Assembly: GCF_008017835.1 (NCBI RefSeq)
Contig: NZ_VRLT01000021.1
Location: forward strand, 144,261-208,260
DNA from: Mesonia sp. HuA40
GTDB taxonomy: Bacteria > Bacteroidota > Bacteroidia > Flavobacteriales > Flavobacteriaceae
Length of the DNA: 64,000 nt
Direction of reading: 5' to 3'
Below the pieces are notes generated by a model. It made no database searches. It saw nothing but the letters and a program-made list of their open reading frames with translations, and was not told where the DNA came from. The position numbers were made by a program, and so were the translations under genes. Position 1 is the stretch's first letter, and every line of letters starts with the position of its first letter. Below are positions 8,179-17,605 of this stretch, one piece after another.

Positions 8179-11100
8179 ATGAAAAAAATTACCTTTTTAG
8201 CTTTACTAACTATCTTGTTTAGTTGGCATGGCTATGCACAATTCGGATGTGGATCTGGTGTGGTCATTTCAGCTGGCTATACCGCATCTAACATTACAAC
8301 TCCCGGTACGGGAGGCCCAGAAGCTTGGGTTACCGGCTCGACGCCCACTAATAACTATTTAAATGATGATGTCTACCTATTTGAATATACCGCAGGGGCC
8401 ACGGCAGAGCAAATTACTATGACCATATTTACACGTAATGCTTGGAATGGTGTAACCATTTATGATACTTGCACCGGCACAACCCTTTCGGGTGAATTGG
8501 ATAGAGCTACAACTAGCTCAGGCAATGTTAGTAATACGGTAACAGCAGCAGTTGCCGCTAATTCTACCGTATATATTGCTGTGGGGCAATGGGGAACACC
8601 TAATGATCTAGATTTTGATGTTACCAGTTTTACTGTTCAATCTTGTGTAGCACCAACTGCTTTAGCAGCAAATAACATTACAACTAATTCGGCAGATCTA
8701 ACTTGGACAGCCGTTGGTAGCGAAACTGCCTGGAATATTGAGCTGGTTACCGCAGGTACAACACCCACTGGTACACCTACCGCAACAGGAGTAAGCAATC
8801 CGTATGCGGCGACCAACTTAAATTCTGGTACCGATTATGAATTTTATGTTCAAGCGGTTTGTGGTTCAGATACAAGTACTTGGGAAGGTCCGTTTGCATT
8901 TAGCACATCTTGTGTGACTGCTAGTGTACCTTATTTAGAAGATTTTAACGGAACTTCCTTTGCGCCAAACTGTTGGGCAGTAGCAGGTTCTGGAGACCCT
9001 ACAACCGGTCCTAGTGGCTTGGGTTCAAGCTCTTGGCTATCTGATGAATTTAGGAATGATTTAGCCGCTTCAACCGCAGCTCAGATAAATCTTTTCTCAG
9101 ATAATAAAGAAGAGTGGTTAATCTCTCCATTAATTGATTTAGGTCCTACGGGCGGTTACTCTTTAACTTATGATGTTGCCGAAACTGACTTTGCTAACTC
9201 AGGGCTAAATGAAGATGGAGGAATGGCCACTACCGATGATGAGGTTCAAGTTCTAATAACTACAGATAATGGAGCTACTTGGACGAACCTAAAGACTTAC
9301 GATGCCAACAATACTGCACCTAACGCAGGAATAAAAGAATATATTGATTTGGCGGCCTATACCGGTGTGGTTCAATTTGCTTTCTGGGCAAGTGAAGGTA
9401 CGATCAATGATACAGCCGATTATGATTTTCATATAGATAATGTAGAAGTGGTTGTGACACCTAACTGTTTAGCACCTACTGCTTTTAGTGTTGCTAATAT
9501 TACGGCTAATTCAGCAGAGCTTTCTTGGACTGCTGGTGGTAGTGAAACCGCTTGGAATATAGAAATTGTACCGGCAGGTACTGCGCCTACAGGAACGCCA
9601 ACCGCTATAGGTGTTACCAACCCTTATACCGCTACCAACTTGACGCCAAATACAGGTTATGATGTATACGTGCAAGCAGATTGCGGCTCAGGAGCTTTGA
9701 GTACTTGGGTAGGACCACAAAATTTCACCACTCTATGCGCAGCTTTAATGGCTCCTTATACAGAGTCATTTGCATCGACAAGTATACCAGCTTGTTGGAG
9801 CCAAAGCGCAATTGCAGGAGACGGATGGTATTTTGATTCTAGTTTTACGTGGAATACTACTGGATGTTCAGCCACTCCAACAGATCATTCAGGTGCTAGT
9901 GGTAGCTATGCTTCTATTGACTTCTCTTCAACAGATACTGAAGTGGTATTAGAAATGCCTGTGATAGATGTAAGTGGTTTGACGGTTCCAGCATTAAAAT
10001 TCTACACTTTTTTATGTACTACAGATTATAGTCCCGTAAATGAATTATATGTAGAAGCATTTGACGGTACCAATTGGAATCAAATCGGTTTAATTAATAC
10101 CGGCAGTGCTGCTTGGGAAGAGCAAATCATTGGATTAGGTTCTGCGGTAGTAGGTAACTTGGTTACTTTACGTTTCCGTGCAGAATCTGGAGGCTCAACG
10201 CTCGATTACTATGGCGATTTAGCCTTAGATGATGTGAGTGTTGAAGAAGCGCCAGCTTGTTTATATCCTTCAACTTTAGATGCTAGTAACATTACGAATA
10301 ATACAGCAGATCTTTCTTGGGTCGCTGGAGGAACCGAAACAGCTTGGAATGTAGAAATAGTTACTACTGGTACAACACCAACAGGAACACCAACGGCAAC
10401 TGCAGTTTCAAATCCGTATACGGCGACTAACCTTGCATCAAATACTACTTATGATTATTACGTGCAAGCCAATTGTGGTACAGACGGAAATAGTAGTTGG
10501 GTAGGCCCATTTACTTTCACTACAGCCTGTGATGCGTTTACGCTTCCAGTAGTAGAGAATTTTGACGCGGCCTCTGTAGGTTCATCTTCTAACCCTACTA
10601 ATGCAGACTGTTGGTCTTTTATTGCATCAGGAGCAGGTTATGGATATGTGAGTACAGTCAGTGACAACTCTGCACCGCATTCTTTCCGTATATTTAATTC
10701 TAGCGACACAACAGGAGACTATATTTTAGTAAGTCCAGAAATCACGGGCTTAGGTACAGGTAATAACCGTGTAGTATTTGGTATGGATTCATCCTTAGGA
10801 CAAGATTTAATTGTAGGAACAATGTCTGATGTGTCTGATGCAACCACCTTTACTCCAATACAAACAGTTACAGATCCTGATGGTAATTATAATGTTTACA
10901 CTGTTTATATACCTGCAGGAACCGATTCATATTTAGCCTTTAAACATGGGCAAAATGGAACTTCTGACAGTTATTATTTAGATGATATTACAATTGAAGT
11001 TAATCCACCTTGTATAGAACCTGTTGATATTGTATTAAACTATGTTACCGATTCTATGGCTGATTTAAGTTGGTCACAGCCAGCAGGAACAGCTAGTGGT

Positions 11101-12627
11101 TATAATGTAGAGATAGTTACGGCTGGTACTACACCAACAGGTGTTCCAACCGGAACGAGTGTTTCTACTAACTACTCGGCTACCAACCTAATGGATGATA
11201 CCGCTTATGATTTCTATGTTCAGGCTGATTGTGGTACAGACGGTACCAGTGTTTGGATAGGTCCATTAAATTTTACCACTAATTGTACTGCGGTTACCGC
11301 TCCTTGGTTAGATGATGTTGAAGCATTTACCCCTACCACTAGTTTTAATGGTGATTTATGCTGGCAAACGACTAGCACAAGTTCTTGGGATTGGAATATT
11401 GATGGATTAGATAGTACTCCATCTTCAGACACGGGCCCTGCAGGAGCTTTCAGTGGAAGTAATTATTTCTATACAGAGGCAACAGGTGGGACCCCAGGAG
11501 ATGTAACCGAGCTAATTACGCCTTTAGTAGACATAGGAAATAACATAGCCAGTTTAGAATTCTATTACTTTATGTATGGTGCCGATATGGGAGATCTTTA
11601 TATTGATGTTTTTGATGGAACTGCTTGGGTAAATGGAGTAGATTCAATAATAGGTCAGCAGCAAACTGCAGAGACAGACCCTTGGGCACTTAAAACCGTA
11701 GATTTATCAGCTTATTCAGGAGCCATCAAAGTGAGGTTTAGAGCTATTCGCGGTATTGATTTTGAAAGTGATATCGCTATAGATGATATTGCCATAAATG
11801 TTACAGCACCTCCGTGTGTAGATCCTTCTGCGCTAATGGTAAGCAATTTGAGCGACACTACTGCCGATGTTTCTTGGACAGCAGGTGGTACAGAAACCGA
11901 ATGGGAGATCGAGTACGGTGCAGCCGGATTCACTCAAGGTAGTGGAACCTTTGTAAGTGATAACGACGGTACTTTAGGTGAAACTTTAACAGGATTAACT
12001 GCAAGTACGTCTTATGATGTATATGTACGTGCTATTTGTAGTGTAGGCAATGAGAGCGCTTGGGTAGGACCAGTAAACTTCACTACTTTAGCAGCTCCTT
12101 GCGTAGATCCTTCAAACATAAGCGTAGCTAATATTACTAATACTACGGCTGATGTCACTTGGACAGAAAATGGCAGTGCGACTACTTGGGAAATTGAATA
12201 CGGTACTAGCGGTTTCACTCCAGGTACAGGTACAATTGTCTTAGATAATGATGGCACTTTAGGTGAAACCATAACGGGATTAACAAAAGACACGAATTAT
12301 GATGTTTATGTTACCGCGTTATGCGCAGGAAATACAAGTAGTCAAGTAGGTCCAGTAAGCTTCAAAACAGATAATTTGGGAGTTTATGATAATGTTTTCC
12401 AAGCATTTGAGTATTATCCAAACCCAACTCAATCTGTGTTGAACTTAAAAGCAAACAATTCTATTCAAAATGCTACAATCTTTAATTTGATTGGTCAGCG
12501 TGTAATAGAGGTGAATCCGAATCAACTGAGCACAGAAATTAACTTAGGTGATTTACCAACAGGTGCTTACTTAATGCAAGTGAAAATTAATGATAGTCTA
12601 AAAACTTTTAGAATAATTAAAGAGTAA
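8179..12627 (+). CDS. large secreted multi-FN3 protein with T9SS sorting domain
   Basis: A 1482-residue exported protein. It has a signal peptide at 1-20 (cleavage after GYAQ), an N-terminal jelly-roll-like region, then about six fibronectin type III repeats starting near residues 155, 429, 692, 944, 1212 and 1307, each with a SADLTW or TADVSW strand and a YDVYVxAxCG strand. Between the first five lie 150-180-residue modules (SPLIDLG, LDDVSVE-type ends) that look like choice-of-anchor-J/MAM-like domains. The C-terminal 80 residues carry YPNPTQ, GQRVIE and LPTGAYLMQV, the hallmarks of a type A T9SS sorting domain. It is probably an adhesin or matrix protein on the cell surface; no enzyme motif was seen. 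A paralogue follows. Confidence 0.88.
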   Translation: MKKITFLALLTILFSWHGYAQFGCGSGVVISAGYTASNITTPGTGGPEAWVTGSTPTNNYLNDDVYLFEYTAGATAEQITMTIFTRNAWNGVTIYDTCTGTTLSGELDRATTSSGNVSNTVTAAVAANSTVYIAVGQWGTPNDLDFDVTSFTVQSCVAPTALAANNITTNSADLTWTAVGSETAWNIELVTAGTTPTGTPTATGVSNPYAATNLNSGTDYEFYVQAVCGSDTSTWEGPFAFSTSCVTASVPYLEDFNGTSFAPNCWAVAGSGDPTTGPSGLGSSSWLSDEFRNDLAASTAAQINLFSDNKEEWLISPLIDLGPTGGYSLTYDVAETDFANSGLNEDGGMATTDDEVQVLITTDNGATWTNLKTYDANNTAPNAGIKEYIDLAAYTGVVQFAFWASEGTINDTADYDFHIDNVEVVVTPNCLAPTAFSVANITANSAELSWTAGGSETAWNIEIVPAGTAPTGTPTAIGVTNPYTATNLTPNTGYDVYVQADCGSGALSTWVGPQNFTTLCAALMAPYTESFASTSIPACWSQSAIAGDGWYFDSSFTWNTTGCSATPTDHSGASGSYASIDFSSTDTEVVLEMPVIDVSGLTVPALKFYTFLCTTDYSPVNELYVEAFDGTNWNQIGLINTGSAAWEEQIIGLGSAVVGNLVTLRFRAESGGSTLDYYGDLALDDVSVEEAPACLYPSTLDASNITNNTADLSWVAGGTETAWNVEIVTTGTTPTGTPTATAVSNPYTATNLASNTTYDYYVQANCGTDGNSSWVGPFTFTTACDAFTLPVVENFDAASVGSSSNPTNADCWSFIASGAGYGYVSTVSDNSAPHSFRIFNSSDTTGDYILVSPEITGLGTGNNRVVFGMDSSLGQDLIVGTMSDVSDATTFTPIQTVTDPDGNYNVYTVYIPAGTDSYLAFKHGQNGTSDSYYLDDITIEVNPPCIEPVDIVLNYVTDSMADLSWSQPAGTASGYNVEIVTAGTTPTGVPTGTSVSTNYSATNLMDDTAYDFYVQADCGTDGTSVWIGPLNFTTNCTAVTAPWLDDVEAFTPTTSFNGDLCWQTTSTSSWDWNIDGLDSTPSSDTGPAGAFSGSNYFYTEATGGTPGDVTELITPLVDIGNNIASLEFYYFMYGADMGDLYIDVFDGTAWVNGVDSIIGQQQTAETDPWALKTVDLSAYSGAIKVRFRAIRGIDFESDIAIDDIAINVTAPPCVDPSALMVSNLSDTTADVSWTAGGTETEWEIEYGAAGFTQGSGTFVSDNDGTLGETLTGLTASTSYDVYVRAICSVGNESAWVGPVNFTTLAAPCVDPSNISVANITNTTADVTWTENGSATTWEIEYGTSGFTPGTGTIVLDNDGTLGETITGLTKDTNYDVYVTALCAGNTSSQVGPVSFKTDNLGVYDNVFQAFEYYPNPTQSVLNLKANNSIQNATIFNLIGQRVIEVNPNQLSTEINLGDLPTGAYLMQVKINDSLKTFRIIKE

Positions 12628-12647
12628 AAACCTGATATTTGTTATAT

Positions 12648-12683
12648 AAACCCTTTAAGGTGAAATCCTTAAGGGGTTTTTTT
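12648..12683 (+). terminator. Rho-independent terminator after the first secreted protein
   Basis: A 13-base-pair stem (AAACCCTTTAAGG / CCTTAAGGGGTTT, one G-T pair) with a 6-base loop, running into T7. It begins 21 bases after the stop codon. Confidence 0.9.
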
Positions 12684-12754
12684 GTATATTTAACGAATAA
12701 AGCACCTTTTAATCTGAAAATTTAATAAATCCCAACTAGATTTAAAATTATAAG

Positions 12755-12762
12755 TAGTTTTG
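12755..12762 (+). promoter_or_regulatory. Bacteroidota -7 element (TAGTTTTG) for the second secreted protein
   Basis: TAGTTTTG matches TAnnTTTG and lies 54 bases before the ATG at 12816, in the gap after a terminator, so the second secreted-protein gene should be transcribed on its own. No clear -33 TTTG was found at the expected distance. Confidence 0.45.
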
Positions 12763-12815
12763 CCTTTTGTTCTGTTTTATTTGGAAGAATTATACTTTGA
12801 ATAAATACCATTAAT

Positions 12816-14891
12816 ATGAAGCACCTTTATTTAACCTTCTTCTTGTTTTTCGGGTTGCTCACGCCCTTATTCGGTCAGATTAATGTGAGCCAAAATTTTG
12901 ATTCAAGCTCTAATTATACCAACGGTTGGTATGATGATGGATCCTTCATTATTTCTAGTACAGGAGCCTGTTCAGGAAATAGCGTTAGAGATAATTTATG
13001 GTACGATACCCCATCTTCAACCGGTAGTGTCCAGGGTAAATTATACTCTCCTATGGTATTAGGTATCTCTAGCGGTACGCCTATGCAAGTTAATTTTGAT
13101 TACAAAATTGTAAATTATAGAGCCAATGGCGCTCCCAATACGGCTACACCTCCCGGTTGGGGAAATTTAAAAGTTGAATTCACCACCGACCAAGGACAAA
13201 CTTGGAATCCTGTTATTACTATCGACGATACCAATCACGTGACCAGCGTTTCTTGCACAACAATTAACCAAACCATACCTGCAAACGAATTACCACACGG
13301 AGCAGATTTTCAACTGCGGTTCACTTCCAATTGGCTGTCAGGAGACTTTTTCGTTTATTTAGATAATATTTCGGCTGTTCAAAATTACAACAGTCTTCCA
13401 GCTTGTGATGTGAATTTGATATCGCCTGCCAATGGTTCTGTTAATGCATCAAATAACGGTATTTTAGTATGGGATAATGCCACAGGTTCGCATTCTAATG
13501 AATTAAGCGTAGGTACCGCACCTGGTGCAAGTGATGTGCTAGTTCCAACACTTTTACCAAATGGAGTAAACACCTATAATTTGGGCACCCTAGCTCAGAG
13601 TACTACCTACTATGTTCGAATAAATCCAATTAATGAAATAGGAACGCAAATCTGTAATGAATTTCAGTTTACTACTGATGGTCCTCCATTAAACGATCCT
13701 TGTTCGGGAGCTTTTGTGGTAAATAGTTTTCCTTACAACATCATCCAAGATGCTTCACAAGCAACAAATAATAACGGTTTTATTTCGGCTTGTGCATCGG
13801 GAATGAATGATGGGGTGTGGTATACCTTTGTAGGCGATGGAAATCAAATAACAATCGATGTTGAGGAATCAGGAAATTGGGCAGGCGCACTTGGGTTGTA
13901 TACCGGTAATTGTACTAATTTGAACTGTATCGACTTTTCGGATGTGGGTAGTACAGAGCAAATCGTATTCAATAGTCTTGCCGGAATAACTTATTACATC
14001 AATATAGGAGGTAATTCAGGAACCAATGATATACCAGAAGGGGTTTTTGATCTGAGCATAACCTCAGAGCCCTCATGTCCTGCACCTTCTAATATTAGCA
14101 TTTCGGCTATTACCGACAACGCAAGCCAAATTAATTGGGTTGAAAATGGATCGGCTACCAGTTGGGAAATTCAATACGGTTTAGCTGGTTTTACATTGGG
14201 CAGTGGATCACTTTTTACAGATAATGATGCCACCCCTAACGAAGTGATTACAGGCTTAACAGCTAATACTAGTTATGATATATATGTGCGTGCGCTTTGC
14301 GGGACAAACGATGAAAGTGTTTGGATGGGACCGGTAAACTTTCAAACCACCAATAGTCCATGTTCTGCCCCCTCAAATATTATAATAACTAATGTAACTA
14401 AAAATTCGGCCGCTATAGATTGGCAAGAAAACGGTTCAGCCACGGCTTGGCAAGTGGTTTATGGTGTTCAAGGCTTTGATCCAACCCAAGATGGAATTTC
14501 AATCTTCGACAACGACGGTGTAAAAGGTTTAAGTGTTCAAGGTTTGCAACCCAATACAACTTATGATGTATATGTCTTTGCGGTATGCAACAACGATTTA
14601 AGCGATTTATTTGGCCCTACTAGTTTTACTACACAAGTCTTAAGTGCCAAAGATGAAACACCAGTCAATTTAGAAATATATCCTAATCCTGTGAAAGATA
14701 TAGTTTTTATGAAATCCACTTATACCATAGATAAGGTGAAGTTATATAATTTAAGAGGTCAACTTATTTTGGATAGGCCAGTCCAAGCTTTAAAAGCAAA
14801 GATAAATTTAGGACATTTAAACACGGGAGTATATATGTTTCAAATTGAAATAAACGGAACCACCCAAATTAAAAAATTGGTTATACAATAA
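12816..14891 (+). CDS. secreted FN3 protein with T9SS sorting domain
   Basis: A 691-residue paralogue-like partner of the preceding gene. It has a signal peptide (1-21, cleavage after LFGQ), an N-terminal beta-sandwich module (about 22-190), an FN3-like domain (about 195-287), a PPC-like module (about 290-420, with GVWYTFVGDG), two FN3 domains (about 425-515 and 518-608, both with ENGSATxW), and a type A T9SS sorting domain over the last 75 residues (YPNPVKD, LRGQLIL, LNTGVYMFQIE). The two last FN3 copies are close to the last ones of the upstream protein, which suggests domain exchange or duplication. Probably surface-attached or released; the ligand is unknown. Confidence 0.87.
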   Translation: MKHLYLTFFLFFGLLTPLFGQINVSQNFDSSSNYTNGWYDDGSFIISSTGACSGNSVRDNLWYDTPSSTGSVQGKLYSPMVLGISSGTPMQVNFDYKIVNYRANGAPNTATPPGWGNLKVEFTTDQGQTWNPVITIDDTNHVTSVSCTTINQTIPANELPHGADFQLRFTSNWLSGDFFVYLDNISAVQNYNSLPACDVNLISPANGSVNASNNGILVWDNATGSHSNELSVGTAPGASDVLVPTLLPNGVNTYNLGTLAQSTTYYVRINPINEIGTQICNEFQFTTDGPPLNDPCSGAFVVNSFPYNIIQDASQATNNNGFISACASGMNDGVWYTFVGDGNQITIDVEESGNWAGALGLYTGNCTNLNCIDFSDVGSTEQIVFNSLAGITYYINIGGNSGTNDIPEGVFDLSITSEPSCPAPSNISISAITDNASQINWVENGSATSWEIQYGLAGFTLGSGSLFTDNDATPNEVITGLTANTSYDIYVRALCGTNDESVWMGPVNFQTTNSPCSAPSNIIITNVTKNSAAIDWQENGSATAWQVVYGVQGFDPTQDGISIFDNDGVKGLSVQGLQPNTTYDVYVFAVCNNDLSDLFGPTSFTTQVLSAKDETPVNLEIYPNPVKDIVFMKSTYTIDKVKLYNLRGQLILDRPVQALKAKINLGHLNTGVYMFQIEINGTTQIKKLVIQ

Positions 14892-14936
14892 GGTTTTAGA
14901 TAAGATAACTCAAAATAATACTTAGCCATAAGCGCT

Positions 14937-14974
14937 AAAAACCCTACCTTTAAACTTTTATTGGTAGGGTTTTT
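14937..14974 (+). terminator. Rho-independent terminator after the second secreted protein
   Basis: Stem AAAACCCTACC / GGTAGGGTTTT with a 14-base AT-rich loop and a short T run. It ends just before the glycosyltransferase gene. Confidence 0.8.
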
Positions 14975-14991
14975 ACTTGAAATTGATTTTT

Positions 14992-15996
14992 ATGGAAATA
15001 AAGTATTCATTTATTATACCGGTGTATAACCGTCCCCAAGAAATAGAAGAACTCTTGCGATCCTTCCTGGCAATGAAAAAAGCAGTTTGTTACGAGATTA
15101 TTATTGTAGAGGATGGCTCTACCATAAGCAGTGAAGATGTGGTTTCAAAGTATAAAAACCAACTTAGCATACAATACTTTAAAAAAGAAAACTCGGGGCC
15201 AGGAGACAGTAGAAATTACGGCATGACACGAGCTAGATCGTCTTATTTCATTATTTTAGACAGTGATGTGATACTGCCCACTCATTATTTGCAAGCGGTT
15301 GATAAGCAATTGGCATCTCATCCACTTGATTGTTTTGGGGGTCCAGATGCCGCACTAGCAAGTTTTACCCCTTTGCAAAAAGCCATAAACTATACTATGA
15401 CTTCTATGTTAACTACTGGAGGTATTCGAGGTAAAAATAAATCCGTAAAGGCTTATGAGCCGCGCAGTTTTAATATGGGCTTATCTAAAATTGCTTTTGA
15501 AAACACCGGAGGCTTTGGTCGCATACATCCAGGAGAAGACCCAGATTTAGTACTGCGTTTAAAAAAACAAGGTTTTAGCATTGGTTTTATTGAAGAAGCT
15601 TTTGTTTACCATAAAAGGCGAATAAGTTGGTCTAAATTTTATACTCAAGTGAATAAATTCGGTAAGGTGCGCCCTATTCTCAACCAATGGCATCCCAAAT
15701 CAAAAAATATAGCCTTTTGGTTTCCTAGTTTTTTTATAGCAGCATCATTATTAAGTTTAATTTTGACACTAGCAGGTCTATATGTTCCAATAGTGTTGTT
15801 GGGATTTTATTTACTGATTTTATTTCTGCATGCGAGTTTTCTTGAAAAGAGTGTGCGCGTAGGGACTTATGTTTTATGTGCAGTATTTATACAGTTTTAC
15901 GGATACGGTTTAGGATTTTTAGAGGCAAGCTTTCTTTTAAAAAACAAAAGTAAAACTCCAGAACAACTTTTCCCTAATTTATTTTTCAACTCATGA
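14992..15996 (+). CDS. family 2 glycosyltransferase with C-terminal membrane segments
   Basis: A 334-residue GT-A fold enzyme. It begins with the family's YSFIIPVYNRPQEIEELL strand, followed by EDGS, the metal- and nucleotide-binding DSDVILP (about residue 90) and a GEDPDLVLRLKKQGF acceptor-side motif (about 180). Two or three hydrophobic segments at about 235-305 anchor it in the inner membrane. I chose ATG 14992 over an in-frame TTG at 14977 because it gives the normal family start. The stop overlaps the next start by 4 bases (ATGA), so it is cotranscribed with the YbbR-like gene and coaE. The donor and acceptor sugars are unknown. Confidence 0.85.
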   Translation: MEIKYSFIIPVYNRPQEIEELLRSFLAMKKAVCYEIIIVEDGSTISSEDVVSKYKNQLSIQYFKKENSGPGDSRNYGMTRARSSYFIILDSDVILPTHYLQAVDKQLASHPLDCFGGPDAALASFTPLQKAINYTMTSMLTTGGIRGKNKSVKAYEPRSFNMGLSKIAFENTGGFGRIHPGEDPDLVLRLKKQGFSIGFIEEAFVYHKRRISWSKFYTQVNKFGKVRPILNQWHPKSKNIAFWFPSFFIAASLLSLILTLAGLYVPIVLLGFYLLILFLHASFLEKSVRVGTYVLCAVFIQFYGYGLGFLEASFLLKNKSKTPEQLFPNLFFNS

Positions 15997-16949
15997 AAGG
16001 ATTTAGTTTTTCGAATAAAAGAAATAGTATATTAAACAAAAGCAACTTTAAAGCTTTTGCTATTTTCGCTTCATTTTCGTTTTGTACTTGGTTGCTTATT
16101 CAGTTTTCAAAAACCTATACTCAAGAGTTTAACTTGAAGGTTATTTTTGAAAATTTCCCTAAAGATAAATTGGTTGATGAGCGAGAAAAAACAGTCGAAA
16201 TTAGGGTGCAAACAACGGGTTTTAGGTTGTTTTGGATTGGTTTTAAGAATCTTAGTCTGCGTCAAGATGCCTCAAATTTACCCGAGGAAAAAAACTACTT
16301 GCTATACAATACCCGATACTTCAAAAAAGACATCGCTAAAGAACTTGGACTAGATATTGATAATGTTGAATTCCTTACCCCTAGCATAAAACTACCTTTT
16401 TCGCTTAAAACCATTCGGGAATTACCAATTAATCTACGAATTAAAATAGAATATGCTAGAGGTTACGGAGCTTACAACCCTTTGGTTGTTTTTCCTGAAA
16501 AAGTAAAAGTAAGTGGGCCCGGCCATCTTTTGAAAGATATTGATTATATAAATACCCAAGAACTTAACTTAAAAAATTTAGATAAAACAACGCAAGGTAC
16601 AGTACAATTAGATAAGCCACATGAAGAAGTAATATTGTACAAGGATACTATAACTTACAAGGCTTTCGCCGAAAAATTTACAGAGGGTAGAGTAGAGGTT
16701 CCTATAGAAATTATTAATAAACCTCAGAAAGGGGAGCTAAGTATTTTTCCTAAAAAAATAGAAGTAATTTATCAGGTAAGTTTGCGTAATTTTGATCAGG
16801 TTAACACACAAGATTTTCAGGTAATTTGTGATTATGCAAAAATTGGGGAAAACGATAATTTTATGATTGCCAAACTAAAGCAAAAACCAGAGCAAGTCAC
16901 GCACGTAAGGCTGAGTTTAAATAAAGTAAATTTTGTGATAAAAAAATGA
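15993..16949 (+). CDS. YbbR-like domain protein
   Basis: A 318-residue protein with one N-terminal membrane helix (about 23-40, FKAFAIFASFSFCTWLLI) and an extracytoplasmic part with YbbR-type beta repeats. In Firmicutes YbbR/CdaR proteins regulate the diadenylate cyclase CdaA; in Bacteroidota the role is not established, and no cyclase gene is adjacent here. It overlaps the genes on both sides by 4 bases, so translational coupling with the glycosyltransferase and coaE is likely. YbbR-coaE linkage is common in this family. Confidence 0.75.
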   Translation: MKGFSFSNKRNSILNKSNFKAFAIFASFSFCTWLLIQFSKTYTQEFNLKVIFENFPKDKLVDEREKTVEIRVQTTGFRLFWIGFKNLSLRQDASNLPEEKNYLLYNTRYFKKDIAKELGLDIDNVEFLTPSIKLPFSLKTIRELPINLRIKIEYARGYGAYNPLVVFPEKVKVSGPGHLLKDIDYINTQELNLKNLDKTTQGTVQLDKPHEEVILYKDTITYKAFAEKFTEGRVEVPIEIINKPQKGELSIFPKKIEVIYQVSLRNFDQVNTQDFQVICDYAKIGENDNFMIAKLKQKPEQVTHVRLSLNKVNFVIKK

Positions 16950-17536
16950 TGGTAGTAGGATTAACCGGTGGTATTGGCAGTGGTAAAACCACTGTAGCAA
17001 GATTTTTTCAAGAATTAGGAGTTCCGCTTTATATCGCAGATTTAAAAGCAAAAGACCTTTTACACCAAGATGAACATTTACAAAAAGAAATCATAGCGCT
17101 GCTAGGAGAAGAGGCGTTCATCAATGGCAAGTATAATACTACCTACGTGAGCAGTCTTGTATTTGCGGACCCCAAACTTCTCAAAAAATTAAATGCCATA
17201 ATTCATCCTGCCGTCCATGCGGATTTTAAGAAATGGATATCAAATCAAAAAGCCCATTATGTCATTTATGAAGCCGCCATTTTATTCGAGCAAAACAGGC
17301 AAGATCAAGTAGATTATACGATTTTGGTTACCGCACCACTCGAAGAGCGAATAAAACGCGTTACGCAACGTGACCAAACCAATCGACAAGCAGTGCTTGA
17401 TAGAATCAATAAACAATGGAGTGATGAGCGCAAAAAATTGTTGGCCGATTTGGTCATAGAAAATAAAGTTTTATCGGCTACAAAAACTCGGGTTCAAGAA
17501 ATTCATAAATACTTGCTAAGCCTAGTAAGTAAGTAG
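16946..17536 (+). CDS. coaE: dephospho-CoA kinase
   Basis: CoaE phosphorylates the ribose 3'-hydroxyl of dephospho-CoA, the last step of coenzyme A synthesis. The 196-residue P-loop kinase shows Walker A GGIGSGKTT (about 8-16), the DxxxxD region IADLKAKDLL, the IIHP motif at about 90 and the R-rich lid RVTQRDQTNRQ. It starts with ATGATG in a 4-base overlap with the upstream stop. Confidence 0.95.
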   Translation: MMVVGLTGGIGSGKTTVARFFQELGVPLYIADLKAKDLLHQDEHLQKEIIALLGEEAFINGKYNTTYVSSLVFADPKLLKKLNAIIHPAVHADFKKWISNQKAHYVIYEAAILFEQNRQDQVDYTILVTAPLEERIKRVTQRDQTNRQAVLDRINKQWSDERKKLLADLVIENKVLSATKTRVQEIHKYLLSLVSK

Positions 17537-17592
17537 GTTCTGACTTGTGTTAACATTTGGTTAAACCATTAAAAAAGTAAATGTTAAAACCT

Positions 17593-17600
17593 TACTTTTG
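17593..17600 (+). promoter_or_regulatory. Bacteroidota -7 element (TACTTTTG) for the two-component operon
   Basis: TACTTTTG ends 5 bases before the histidine kinase ATG (17606), giving a very short or absent leader. It lies in a 69-base gap after coaE, so the kinase/regulator pair probably has its own promoter. Confidence 0.55.
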
Positions 17601-17605
17601 GAGAC

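Noticed and set aside
11220..12293. Reverse-strand open frames inside the large FN3 gene
   Set aside because: They are mirror frames of the biased Thr/Gly-rich coding repeats and have no domain or start signal.
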